The notes: generated from the sequence alone by a model not told the origin. 64,000 nucleotides of DNA from Pseudomonadota bacterium (GCA_037200975.1 JBBCGI010000001.1:4361716-4425715), one strand, 5' to 3'. Numbered from the stretch's first letter, positions 56,118 through 64,000 are shown. Made by a program: numbers and translations.

Positions 56118-57404
56118 TCACACAGTGCCAGTGGGTGCCAGCTCGTTCACGCTTTCGGTGCGCACGGACACTGGCAGCTCCATGCCCAGCATGTCCCGGG
56201 CCGTCTCCACCATGACCCTGGCCACCTGGTCCACACGGCTCCTGGGTACCAGCACCGCGTCGTGAATGCCAAGGGCAGGAACGCCAGCGGCTTTGAGCCG
56301 TAGCAGGAGCTTGACCATGAGGTCACTGTCCACGCGGGCCAGCTCATTGCCCAGTGTCGAGCCAAAGGCACCAGCAGCCTGCAACGCCGGGTGGCGGGCT
56401 CGAATGCTCGCGTAGACCGTGGCCGCCTTGGTGCCCGGTGGAAACAGGCAACTGTCCTGTACGTCGTTCGGTAGGTGAAGGCCACGGGCACCACTGAGTA
56501 GCGACAGCGTGCACTTCTTGTAGCCGTCTCGGTGCTCCTCTGGACAGCCGTCAGGTAGGTAGGGGTCCACGTTGGCAGCGAACGTCCAGGCGGCACCGAC
56601 GTGGCGGTAGGCCAGGCGCAGGTACTGGGCCGTGAAGTCCACCTCTGCCACTGGTTCACCGGCCAGCAGCACGTTGGCACGTCGCTGTGCCTTCTCCATG
56701 TTGACCCACCAGGCACGGTAGAGACGGCCGCCCTGGTCGAAGGTGCCGCCGTTGAAAATGCGCAGGCAGTGGGTGTGCTGCATGGTGGCAATGCGGAGGA
56801 GCATGCCGCTGGGCGAGGGCACCAACCACGCATGTGTGCCGGCGAGCCTCACTCGCAGCGAACGCCACCACGCGTTTAGCTCCACCATTTCCCGCGTCAT
56901 GGTTTCGGTGACCGCTGTCGCTGTGAAGGGCAGCACCGTTGGTTGCCCGTGCTCGTTCTTCTCGCCGCGCAATTCAAGGCAAGCCTGGTGCTCGACCTGG
57001 TACAGCACCGACAGCGGTAGCGGCCTGGGCAGCATGTTGAGCAGCTTCGCCGTGGGCGTGACAGTCGAGTAAATGCCGTGGGTGTTGGGAGTGAGCAGGC
57101 CGCACCGTTCCGCCGCGTCGAGGCAAGCGGCGAGGTGGGCACCGTACACCACCGGGTCCACCACCTCTCGGTGTCGGTGGCGACGTACTGCCAGGGCGTG
57201 ACCGGGTGCCACCAGGTGCGCAGCCGCGACGTTGGCTAACAAACATTCGACCGCGACGCCGTACCGCTGGGCGTCCTCTTCACGACGGCGACGGCCTCTG
57301 GACTCAGCGGCCTGCAAAGTCGCCGACAGCGAGCGCAGGGTACTGGTGCGCAGCCAGGCACCAGGAGCAATTCGCCAGTGCGGGTCGAAGGCAACGGGGA
57401 GCAT
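56118..57404 (-). CDS. Family-A DNA polymerase-like protein of an integrative element
   Basis: 428 residues from ATG 57404, one base after the previous stop; an in-frame TTG at 57473 would add 23. Motifs in order match the polymerase core of Pol I: GGRLYRAWWVNM (GR at 226-227; compare TGRLS...PNLQN), EVDFTAQYLRLAY as motif A (catalytic-type D256, R263), DPY then RDGYKKCTLSLLSG as motif B (R292, K296, G305, the same spacing as Pol I R754/K758/G767), and GIHDAVLVP as motif C (HD at 381-382). The 40 residues after HD also follow Pol I. Differences: Tyr at the Glu710 position, Ser at Tyr766 and Ala at Glu883. No exonuclease domain; the first 170 residues are unassigned. Inference from motifs only. 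Confidence 0.7.
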   Translation of the reverse strand: MLPVAFDPHWRIAPGAWLRTSTLRSLSATLQAAESRGRRRREEDAQRYGVAVECLLANVAAAHLVAPGHALAVRRHRHREVVDPVVYGAHLAACLDAAERCGLLTPNTHGIYSTVTPTAKLLNMLPRPLPLSVLYQVEHQACLELRGEKNEHGQPTVLPFTATAVTETMTREMVELNAWWRSLRVRLAGTHAWLVPSPSGMLLRIATMQHTHCLRIFNGGTFDQGGRLYRAWWVNMEKAQRRANVLLAGEPVAEVDFTAQYLRLAYRHVGAAWTFAANVDPYLPDGCPEEHRDGYKKCTLSLLSGARGLHLPNDVQDSCLFPPGTKAATVYASIRARHPALQAAGAFGSTLGNELARVDSDLMVKLLLRLKAAGVPALGIHDAVLVPRSRVDQVARVMVETARDMLGMELPVSVRTESVNELAPTGTV

Positions 57405-57405
57405 G

Positions 57406-58047
57406 TCAGTAACTGTTGTCTGCGCCCGCCGTGTACCAAAACCAGAAAGCGGCTCTGAGGCCACGGTAGTCAATGACTGGCTCTACCGTTCCCGGCACCA
57501 GCACGGCCGTGCCGGTCGCCATGTCGGTCACTTCGGTCACCTCTGGCGGCCTACTCTTGGGGTTGCTCCCAAAGTACGGGCTCCTAACAAGCCACACAGA
57601 GACGCCTTCGAGGCCGCGCTTACCGGCCGCCATTTTCTTGAGCAGCCATTCCTGGTTAGCGTTCTCGTTGGGTCTCTTCCACTCCATGAGCAGCAACCGT
57701 GTCCCGTCTCTGGAAATGCTTCCCAGGTCCACGTCCATGAGCGGTGCCGTGTTTTGGTGGCGGGCACGCTTAAAGTGTCCGAGCGCAATGCGTCGCGGGT
57801 ACGCTTCATTGAGCTGGCGGAGGTTTCCCAGCAGCTTGTCGAAGTCGTCCCCGAGGGCGGACGGACACTTCTCCCGCATGCGGGTAATGCGGCCCTGCAC
57901 TGCCCTGTGGAGCCGGTTCATTTTCTCAATTGAGTGAAGCTTGTGGTCAATGAGGTCCTGTCGGTGCGCGACCGACCACAACTCCTGGTCGAGTACAGTG
58001 TTCTGCTCCTCCTCGTCCATGTCCACAAACGCCGTGGAAAGTCTCAT
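57406..58047 (-). CDS. PD-(D/E)XK-like putative nuclease
   Basis: 213 residues, ATG overlapping the AlpA stop (ATGA). The N-terminal half is helical and charged. The core DVDLGSISRDGTRLLLMEWK has an aspartate about 15 residues before an E-W-K triad, followed by RPNENANQEWLL with a conserved-type Gln. This is the usual layout of PD-(D/E)XK enzymes (D...ExK...Q), including VRR-NUC and Holliday-junction resolvase types. A later beta-strand region SVWLVRSPYFG follows. It lies directly before the polymerase-like gene. Activity is inferred from motif order only. Confidence 0.6.
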   Translation of the reverse strand: MRLSTAFVDMDEEEQNTVLDQELWSVAHRQDLIDHKLHSIEKMNRLHRAVQGRITRMREKCPSALGDDFDKLLGNLRQLNEAYPRRIALGHFKRARHQNTAPLMDVDLGSISRDGTRLLLMEWKRPNENANQEWLLKKMAAGKRGLEGVSVWLVRSPYFGSNPKSRPPEVTEVTDMATGTAVLVPGTVEPVIDYRGLRAAFWFWYTAGADNSY

Positions 58048-58295
58048 TGGCCCTGCTCCTTGTTAGCCGACTGCAACCCGTCGAGCCAAACACGAATGGC
58101 CGAAGCTTTCCAGGCACTGGCACGCTTGCCAATTTTCACAGGAGCTGGGAACAGTCCCTCTGCAATGAGGCGGTACCGCTGGGACCTGGACAGCTTGGTC
58201 AAGGCCAGGACCTCAGGCTCTCTGAGTAGTTCGTCCAGGGGTGTGGAGGAGGCGGCCGTGGCCGGCCGCTCCTGGGTGGGGTTGTGGGTGCTCAC
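58044..58295 (-). CDS. AlpA-family regulator / excisionase-like protein
   Basis: 83 residues. The region LREPEVLALTKLSRSQRYRL and LFPAPVKIGKRASAWKASAI is the standard AlpA winged helix-turn-helix, ending RVWLDGL. AlpA-type proteins act as excisionase partners or activators of P4-like integrases, which is the integrase type encoded upstream. Overlaps both neighbours by 4 bases. Confidence 0.88.
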   Translation of the reverse strand: MSTHNPTQERPATAASSTPLDELLREPEVLALTKLSRSQRYRLIAEGLFPAPVKIGKRASAWKASAIRVWLDGLQSANKEQGQ

Positions 58296-58714
58296 TGCTT
58301 CGAGCCGTTGTAGGTCAGGTGCAGGGACACCGGCTCAACCAGGTCCTGCAACGTCATGAGGTTGACCTCACCCACGCCCACCTCGCCGCTGAGTTCGTAG
58401 CTCAGGACCTCGACCGCGCGGGCCACCTCGGCCTGCACGCTGGCGGGCAGCACGCTCTGGTAGAGACGGGCTTCCTCTACGAATGCAAGGAGAGCGTTGG
58501 CCTGGCTTTCGAGTTCGGTCAGGTTGTCGCGGTAGGTTTCAGCGGCGGCCTCGGCTGCCTTCTCTTCGGGTGTGCGGTCGTCAGGCTCCGCAGGGTGCAG
58601 CTCGTCACTCAGGGCACGAATGCGGGTGTGAAGGTCCGCCAGCTCGACAAGCTTCTCCCCACGGGCAAGCTCGGCTGGCGTGAGGTCGCGGACCTCGGTC
58701 TCGTTCGTCTGCAT
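58292..58714 (-). CDS. Element protein of unknown function (140 aa)
   Basis: 140 residues, mainly helical and acidic, with a probable coiled-coil section about 45-90 (EEKAAEAAAETYRDNLTELE). No motif recognised. It lies between the 162-residue protein and AlpA, overlapping AlpA by 4 bases. It may be a structural or regulatory protein of the element. Confidence 0.65.
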   Translation of the reverse strand: MQTNETEVRDLTPAELARGEKLVELADLHTRIRALSDELHPAEPDDRTPEEKAAEAAAETYRDNLTELESQANALLAFVEEARLYQSVLPASVQAEVARAVEVLSYELSGEVGVGEVNLMTLQDLVEPVSLHLTYNGSKQ

Positions 58715-58831
58715 GGTCTAACTCCTAACAAAGGCGCGACATGCGCCGGTGAGAGGAATGGTGGAGCCTTTCGGCACGAACACGAGACCGCTTTGACAGA
58801 ACGGCGGCAATGTGGCCGCGCAGAAATGCCG

Positions 58832-59320
58832 CTACTTTTTGCGCAGTCCAATTGCGAACGCAACGGCCTCGCGTTTGTCGGCGGGCACCAGCTCCACCAT
58901 GTTCGCCATGTGCTCTGCCAGCTCCACGGGGTCCATGCGGTCTACCGCAGCAATGTAACGCCCCCGCATGCGAGTGAGCCCGGCGCGACCTCGCGGGACC
59001 TTCCAGCCGGTGAGTGTCGCCAGTTTCTTCGCCCACCATGCAGGGGACTTCTTGGCCTGCTGGGCTGGCGGCTGTGCCAGTTCGTACAGGTACGCGAGCT
59101 GCACAAAGCGGTGGTCGCGGAGCATGGCCGTGGGCGGCCGTCCCAGCTTCGCGGGGTCATGTAGCAAGTCAGCAAATGAGTCGAGGGCGAGAATGACCGC
59201 GCACTGGTCCGTGTCGCCAATGTTGCCACTCGCCACCACGCGGGACAGCCGGCGCAGGTTCTTAATGCGCGTCAGTAGTTGGGGCGGCAACGGGCCAGGG
59301 CGTTTCTGTTTAGCTGCCAT
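58832..59320 (-). CDS. Element protein of unknown function (162 aa)
   Basis: 162 residues starting MAAKQKRPGPLPP, three bases after the integrase stop. Basic N-terminus and helical body, with SPAWWAKKLATLTGWKVPRG and RGRYIAAVDRMDPVELAEHM. I do not recognise the family. A 117-base gap separates it from the next gene, which might hold an internal promoter. Confidence 0.65.
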   Translation of the reverse strand: MAAKQKRPGPLPPQLLTRIKNLRRLSRVVASGNIGDTDQCAVILALDSFADLLHDPAKLGRPPTAMLRDHRFVQLAYLYELAQPPAQQAKKSPAWWAKKLATLTGWKVPRGRAGLTRMRGRYIAAVDRMDPVELAEHMANMVELVPADKREAVAFAIGLRKK

Positions 59321-59323
59321 GTC

Positions 59324-60511
59324 CTACTTCTCCTCTGGCTTCATTGCCCGCAGCTTGTCGAGGTAGTTGCTCCACTCCTGCATTAGCTTCTTGCGTTCGG
59401 GCAGGCGTTCGGCCGCGTTGTAGGCGGCCTTCACTTTGTTAGGCTCCTTGTGGGCCATGCACAGTTCAATGACTGCCGTGTCCTTTCCAAGCTCGTGAAG
59501 CAACGTCGAGGCCATGCTACGGAAACCGTGGGCCGTCATTTGGTCGCCGCTGTAGCCAAGGCGGCGCAGGGCGGCACCCAGCGTGTTCTCACTCAGGTAG
59601 CGGTTGGAGTTGCCGAAAGCGGGGAACACGAAACGCCTGCGGCCGGTGTGTGCCCGCAGTTCCGTGAGCAGCTTCACCACCTGCTTACTCAGCGGTACCA
59701 AGTGTTCCCGCCGCAGCTTGGTGCGGGCCGCAGGAATGCGCCACTGTTTGGCCTTCTCGTCAAACTCGGTCCACTCGGCGGCCCGTAGTTCACCGGGTCT
59801 AACAAACAAGTGCGGCGCCAGTTTGAGGGCGTAGCACACGGTGGGCTCACCGTCGTAGCCGTCGAGGGCGCGGAGCAGGGCACCGACTGCCCGTGGCTCT
59901 TTAACGGAGGCGTGGTGAGTGACTACGGTAGGCGCGAGAGCGCCGCGAAGGTCGGCCGCTGGGTCTCGTGTGCAGCCGCCCAGGTTGTCAGCGGCGACCG
60001 CGTAGCGGAACACCTGACTTGCACGGGAGCGAATGCGGTGGGCTGTCTCGTTTGCGCCGCTGGTCTCGGCACTGCGAACAATGCCCAGCAGCTCCCGCGT
60101 CGTTACGTCTTTCACCGGGCGAGAGCCAATGGCAGGGTAAAGCCATGTGTCGAACAGCCAGCGTGCCTTACCCAGCGTGGCGGGGGAGAACGCTTGCTTG
60201 CCCAGCCATTCCTCACCCACGTCCTTGAAGGTCACGGTCCTGTCGGCCTTCGCGGTCGCGCGCTCCGCGCCCGGGTCCTTGCCGTCGAGTAGCAGTTTTC
60301 TTGCAGCGTCGCGCTTCTCGCGCGCCTCGGCCAGCGGCACCAATTCGAGCGGGCCGAATGACAGGAGTTTTTCTCGGCCCTGCACTTTGTACTTACAACG
60401 CCAGTGGCGGCCACCAGTCGGTGTGACCTGCAAGTACAGGCCGTGACCGTCGTACAGCTTGTAAGGCTTCTCGCGTGGCCGTGCGGCCTGAATTTCCTTC
60501 ACCGTGAGCAT
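59324..60511 (-). CDS. int: P4-type tyrosine recombinase integrase
   Basis: 395 residues. An N-terminal DUF4102-like arm-binding domain (LYDGHGLYLQVTPTGGRHWR), SAM-like core and catalytic domain follow. Catalytic residues visible are R238 (VRPGELRAAEW), H328 and R331 (AHGFRSMAS), H354 (MAHKEPNKV) and nucleophile Y364 (KAAYN). P4-type integrases insert at the 3' ends of tRNA genes, and the gene starts 163 bases from the tRNA-Asn end. It directs integration and, with AlpA, excision. Confidence 0.96.
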   Translation of the reverse strand: MLTVKEIQAARPREKPYKLYDGHGLYLQVTPTGGRHWRCKYKVQGREKLLSFGPLELVPLAEAREKRDAARKLLLDGKDPGAERATAKADRTVTFKDVGEEWLGKQAFSPATLGKARWLFDTWLYPAIGSRPVKDVTTRELLGIVRSAETSGANETAHRIRSRASQVFRYAVAADNLGGCTRDPAADLRGALAPTVVTHHASVKEPRAVGALLRALDGYDGEPTVCYALKLAPHLFVRPGELRAAEWTEFDEKAKQWRIPAARTKLRREHLVPLSKQVVKLLTELRAHTGRRRFVFPAFGNSNRYLSENTLGAALRRLGYSGDQMTAHGFRSMASTLLHELGKDTAVIELCMAHKEPNKVKAAYNAAERLPERKKLMQEWSNYLDKLRAMKPEEK

Positions 60512-60673
60512 TGGGGTACCGTGCCACCTGGGCTTGTCAAAGTACCCCGCTTTTACCCCACCTTGGCACGGGCTGTACAGGGACGGGGCGGTACCGGCTG
60601 CTACCCTGTTCCGTGTTAATTCAAGCGGTTAGGTACGGCCTGGAACGGTGTGGAACGGGTTGGGAAGGGTTAG
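60512..60673. other. Integrase upstream region with candidate recombination arm sites
   Basis: This gap between integrase start and attR holds CCGTGCCA (60519-60526) and its inverted partner in CTTGGCACGG (60562-60571); the latter's complement CCGTGCCAAG is also near the other end (55615-55624). A TTGACA-like hexamer (60535-60540, minus) has no convincing -10 partner. Such inverted short repeats beside an integrase often act as arm-type sites. Confidence 0.4.
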
Positions 60674-60689
60674 TGGCTCCCTGGGTTGG
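60674..60689. other. attR: 3' end of tRNA-Asn
   Basis: TGGCTCCCTGGGTTGG, identical to 55476-55491. On the tRNA strand it covers the 3' side of the T stem, the acceptor stem and CCA. Confidence 0.9.
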
Positions 60690-60749
60690 ACTCGAACCAA
60701 CGACCAACGGATTAACAGTCCGACGCTCTACCGACTGAGCTACCAGGGA
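60674..60749 (-). tRNA. tRNA-Asn (anticodon GTT)
   Basis: 76 bases including encoded CCA. The acceptor TCCCTGG (60749-60743) pairs with CCAGGGA, discriminator G. The D arm AGCTCAGTCGGTAGAGC, anticodon loop CTGTTAA (anticodon at 60716-60714) and T arm GGTTCGAGTCC are all standard. Its 3' end is the integration site for the element to the left. Confidence 0.97.
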
Positions 60750-60865
60750 ACCGAGAACCAAGCGGGCGCGCATTCTCTTGTACGGCCCCGCTGGCGTCAA
60801 GCAAACCCACTAAATCAGCGACTTGCGTTCGGAAGACCTACCCCGAACCCTGGCAGGGAATTGCC

Positions 60866-62185
60866 TCACCCCGCGAGCAATTGCGCAGATTTCCGCATCC
60901 CGTCGAGCACCCGATCCAGCATTTGCTGGGGAAAACCGCGCGGCAAGGCATGCGCAGCCGCTTCGATGGCCGCAGGCGTCCGGGCGACCATCTCATCAAT
61001 GATCTTTCCCGCCTCCGCAACACCCATTCGCTTCGCAAGTACCTCGAAATGCCGCCTTTGAATGCTTTTGAGCAAGTAATGCGGACGCTGGCCTGGCAGG
61101 GCCATCGCCAGCTTCACCTTTTCGAGCGGCACTTCGCTCGCCTTCTTGCCGATGATGGGCCAGGCGGACAACACGTCATACAGCGGGGTGAGCTGGAAGC
61201 GCCCGCCGGCCAGGATGCGAATGCTGAAATTCTTCGCATGCCCATCCGTCGCGGCTAACAAGTAGAACACGAGCTGCGCGCGGAACAGCGTCTCGAGATC
61301 GCGCTGCGCTTCCACGGAGCCGCGCAGGATCCGCGCGATTTCCGGCAGGCCGGGGCCGCCGTCGGACTGATACTTGCGATGCCACGGCGTACCGGTCGCC
61401 TGCGCGAAATCCTCCTGCATCAACCGCAGCCAGTACTTGCCGGAAGAGTGCAGTGCCCGATCGAAGCGTTCCACGACCAGCGCTTTCTGCACGCCGAACT
61501 CTCCGATCTCGCACGGCGCCACAGGGATTCCGAACGCCGCGACGATACGCGCACACAGCCACTCGTTCTCGACCGACGTGCGCATGTCGGCCTGCCGGTT
61601 GCCCACGAGGCCGAGCGGTAGTTTGAAGATGTGCGTGGTCGGCGTGGAGCCGATGGGGCGGCACCAGCGGCCCTTGTGCCGCAGCAGCGCGGTTTTCTCC
61701 TGCGCGCCGGCGATGGAGATGCGGAATTCGCCCGCGTCATAGCCCGCGACATTGACGGCAGTCACGCTGAGCAGCTCCCGTGCGATTTCCGCTTCGGAGA
61801 GCGGCGTAGCCGCAATCTCATGCAGCCCCGTGGGTTGTTCATCAACGGGTAACAGCTGCACGGCGCCCACGCAATCGCGGCCGATGGCGGCGAGCAAGTC
61901 GAACGCGCCGCGCGACTGCGCGTGAAATCTATCCTGCAGCCGGCGCCGGATGGCTTCGCTGTCCGGCAGCAGGTTGTCGAAGTACGCCTCGACGGCGCCG
62001 CCCTTGTGCAGCGCATGGCCGAGAGTCAGTGGCAGCGACAACGACAAGGGTCGCGACTCGGCCGCCGCGAGCCAGGCATCCTCGTACGCGAGCTCCATCG
62101 CGCCGCGCGTGGGCAAACGCCACGTACCAACGCGCACGCCGTTCGCCCACAGCGCCAGCTCGCGCGATCGCGCGGCACGCGCCAT
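60866..62185 (-). CDS. hipA: HipA-family serine/threonine kinase toxin
   Basis: 439 residues from ATG 62185 (an in-frame GTG at 62194 overlaps hipB). The phosphoinositide-kinase-like fold motifs of HipA are visible: SIAGAQEK (157-164), VERFDR (238-243), the catalytic ATDGHAKNFS (D314, N319) and the metal-binding YDVLS (336-340). HipA proteins phosphorylate aminoacyl-tRNA synthetases (GltX in E. coli) and slow growth. Neutralised and repressed by the adjoining HipB. Encoded just beyond the tRNA-Asn and outside the integrative element. Confidence 0.94.
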   Translation of the reverse strand: MARAARSRELALWANGVRVGTWRLPTRGAMELAYEDAWLAAAESRPLSLSLPLTLGHALHKGGAVEAYFDNLLPDSEAIRRRLQDRFHAQSRGAFDLLAAIGRDCVGAVQLLPVDEQPTGLHEIAATPLSEAEIARELLSVTAVNVAGYDAGEFRISIAGAQEKTALLRHKGRWCRPIGSTPTTHIFKLPLGLVGNRQADMRTSVENEWLCARIVAAFGIPVAPCEIGEFGVQKALVVERFDRALHSSGKYWLRLMQEDFAQATGTPWHRKYQSDGGPGLPEIARILRGSVEAQRDLETLFRAQLVFYLLAATDGHAKNFSIRILAGGRFQLTPLYDVLSAWPIIGKKASEVPLEKVKLAMALPGQRPHYLLKSIQRRHFEVLAKRMGVAEAGKIIDEMVARTPAAIEAAAHALPRGFPQQMLDRVLDGMRKSAQLLAG

Positions 62186-62187
62186 GG

Positions 62188-62430
62188 CTACCACTCAGCC
62201 TTGTTGGCGGGAGAGGGCGCGCGTTGCGCGATCGACATCTCGAGGCCGAGGACATTGAGCAGCGCGAGCAATTGCTCCGTCGTCATCGTCTCGGGGCGCG
62301 ACTCGAGCTCGGACAGCCGGTTCTGCGATAGTCCCAGTCGTCCGGCGACTTCGGTCTGCGAGAGAGCTAGCTCTTTCCGGCGCGCCGCAAGCGTGGCGCC
62401 GATCTGATTGGCATGAGTTACGGGTTTCAT
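62188..62430 (-). CDS. hipB: HipB-family antitoxin / repressor
   Basis: 80 residues. An XRE-type helix-turn-helix spans about residues 12-60, with LSQTEVAGRLGLSQNRLSEL as the recognition section. It precedes hipA by 2 bases. HipB dimers bind palindromic operators and the HipA protein; three matching palindromes lie just upstream at 62437-62505, so autoregulation is very likely. Confidence 0.93.
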   Translation of the reverse strand: MKPVTHANQIGATLAARRKELALSQTEVAGRLGLSQNRLSELESRPETMTTEQLLALLNVLGLEMSIAQRAPSPANKAEW

Positions 62431-62436
62431 GGCGAG

Positions 62437-62505
62437 TATCGGTAATAGCGATACCCGCAGTATATCGGCAATGCCGATAATATCAATATATCGCTATTGG
62501 CGATA
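62437..62505. promoter_or_regulatory. Three HipB operator palindromes
   Basis: TATCG-N7-CGATA occurs at 62437-62453, 62463-62479 and 62489-62505. The centres are exactly 26 bases apart, so dimers would bind at regular helical positions. The E. coli HipB operator has the related form TATCC-N8-GGATA. Confidence 0.9.
62459..62486 (-). promoter_or_regulatory. hipBA promoter
   Basis: On the minus strand TTGATA (62486-62481) and TATACT (62464-62459) are separated by 16 bases. The middle operator fills the spacer, one operator covers the start-site region, and one lies over and upstream of the -35. Confidence 0.75.
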
Positions 62506-62598
62506 TTAAGCGTCCACAGCCCACTCTTATATATGCGCCGGGACGCAGCCCCGGTCCGGCGGGGTGCGCGCGAGCTTCGCGCGCACCCGCCCGATCAG

Positions 62599-63180
62599 CT
62601 AACGCTTCGACGCGCGAACCTGCGTCCGTTCCTTCGAGCCTCGACCGCCCTTCGGCGATTCGTCGCCCTCGTCATCTTCGCCGCTCCCGGCCTTGCCGCC
62701 TTCGAGCTCGGCTTTGCGCGTGGCTAGCTGCTCGCCCAGCGCAACGAGATCCAGATCCGAACCCCGCGCCTCGGCAAACATGCCGCCGGGCTGCTCCTCT
62801 TCCTTCACGTGATGCTTGATCATCTCGGACAGCACTTTGACCTTGGAGCCGAAGTACTCGTCGTCCGGACCCGAAGCCTCGATCTCGGCGATCAGCCGCT
62901 TCGCGGCCTCATGCTCGATCTCGGCCTCGTGGTGCAGATCCTTGTCGTCCGTTGCCTCGAGAAACGCGGGATAGAAGATCTCTTCCTCGATCGTCGTATG
63001 CACGGTGAGTGCATCGCAGATCTTCGTGGCGAGATCCTGCTTGCGATCGGCACTGTTCGTTTTCTCGAACTGCTCGAACCATTCCTCGACCTGGCGGTGA
63101 TCCGCCTTCAGCAATGCGATGGCGTCCTTCTTGCCGCCGTTGCTTCCCTTGCTGCGGGACTTTCCTTTTGCTCGTGTCAT
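62599..63180 (-). CDS. Hemerythrin HHE-domain protein
   Basis: 193 residues from ATG 63180; the frame extends upstream without similarity. Core region: LLKADHRQVEEWFEQFEK, LTVHTTIEEEIFYPAFLE, AEIEHEAAKRLIAEIE and MIKHHVKEEEQPGGMF, giving the His/Glu pattern of a four-helix diiron hemerythrin. The N- and C-termini are highly charged (KSRSKGSNGGKK; EGDESPKGGRG). Likely oxygen, NO or stress sensing or storage. It is transcribed away from the aldo/keto reductase at 63420. Confidence 0.9.
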   Translation of the reverse strand: MTRAKGKSRSKGSNGGKKDAIALLKADHRQVEEWFEQFEKTNSADRKQDLATKICDALTVHTTIEEEIFYPAFLEATDDKDLHHEAEIEHEAAKRLIAEIEASGPDDEYFGSKVKVLSEMIKHHVKEEEQPGGMFAEARGSDLDLVALGEQLATRKAELEGGKAGSGEDDEGDESPKGGRGSKERTQVRASKR

Positions 63181-63419
63181 GTCGCGGTCTCCGGTTGGTG
63201 GGGCGGGGTGATGAGGCGGCATGGTGATCGCGCACGTTTTCGCCCGATACGGAGATTCACGGTGAATTCGCGTCAGGCATGCCTCACAACCAATGCGAGC
63301 GATTCTCAACCCCCGCGCTTTGCAAAATCTGCACGCGCGAACCCGCCGTCGAAACCGACGCTCCGCTTCAACGGCAAAGACCTACGACGGTGTGCGTACG
63401 TCCATGTCAATCTATCCAC

Positions 63420-64000
<581 letters not shown>

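Larger units (their letters stand above)
55476..60689. mobile_element. 5.2-kb integrative element in tRNA-Asn
   Basis: The element is bounded by the exact 16-bp direct repeat at 55476 and 60674, the second being the 3' end of an intact tRNA-Asn. The integrase gene is next to the tRNA and all six genes read leftward, in near-overlapping order: integrase, two unknown proteins, AlpA-like regulator, PD-(D/E)XK-like protein, family-A-polymerase-like protein. There are no capsid, terminase, conjugation or resistance genes. Size and content suggest a satellite-type or self-replicating integrative element. The leftmost 620 bases are non-coding and may hold its origin or control sites. Confidence 0.9.

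Noticed and set aside
60866-62430. hipBA as cargo of the integrative element
   Set aside because: It lies beyond the intact tRNA-Asn, outside the 16-bp repeats.

Overview
The window is 64 kb of GC-rich, densely coded bacterial chromosome. The gene content suggests a free-living Gram-negative gammaproteobacterium: an RND efflux operon, a TonB-dependent receptor, a PagL-type lipid A deacylase, a PaoABC-type periplasmic oxidoreductase, HipBA, and DUF1552/DUF1592 cytochrome-like proteins. A Steroidobacter-like or Xanthomonadales-related lineage would fit, but that is an inference from content. Several genes appear to start with TTG or GTG.

Layout. 1-7.5 kb: a catabolic run of glutamine-synthetase-like ligase (cut by the window start), aldehyde dehydrogenase, Fe-dependent alcohol dehydrogenase, class I amidotransferase, a glycosyltransferase and an ethanolamine-type APC permease. 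Together they fit uptake of ethanolamine (or a similar amino-alcohol) and its breakdown through gamma-glutamylated intermediates. 7.5-13 kb: mostly solitary genes (glycine-rich tail protein, DUF3750, a secreted glycosidase-like protein, an isoprenylcysteine-methyltransferase-like protein, an arginase-family protein). 13.6-21.9 kb: a minus-strand run of RND efflux pump (MFP, RND, OMF) followed by a GAF histidine kinase and a LuxR-type regulator. 22-23.5 kb: a MESH1-like small alarmone hydrolase, a rhomboid protease and a zinc ribbon. 23.8-28.7 kb: TonB-dependent receptor, YfiR and a hybrid kinase, overlapping. 28.7-36.6 kb: a tandem DUF1428 protein, an Alg14/Alg13-like pair, hutG and hutI beside a decayed hutF, an Hpt protein, DUF1993, a GST and folE. 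36.7-42 kb: DUF1552 and DUF1592 genes, divergent from a cytochrome c'/cytochrome b pair. 42-55.4 kb: an LRAT-like protein, an esterase, paoABC, an aldo/keto reductase, pagL, an SRAP protein, a COG4705 membrane protein, an MFS transporter and a PAN-domain protein.

55,476-60,689 is a compact 5.2-kb integrative element at the 3' end of a tRNA-Asn gene. It is bounded by an exact 16-bp direct repeat. It carries a single minus-strand operon: tyrosine integrase, two unknown proteins, an AlpA-like regulator, a PD-(D/E)XK-like nuclease, and a 428-aa protein whose conserved motifs resemble the polymerase core of family A DNA polymerases. I see no virion genes. This is the best candidate for an undescribed system here.

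To its right are a hipBA module with three operator palindromes at exact 26-bp spacing, a hemerythrin and a second aldo/keto reductase cut by the window end.

Two families of long, near-perfect palindromes are scattered between genes. Family A (AAAGGGGACA...) has three copies and family B (TAAGTCGGTGCCGGGT...) has four full copies and one half copy. They sit at gene ends, in leaders or between divergent genes; one donates stop codons to two convergent genes and another supplies the putative ribosome-binding site of the permease.
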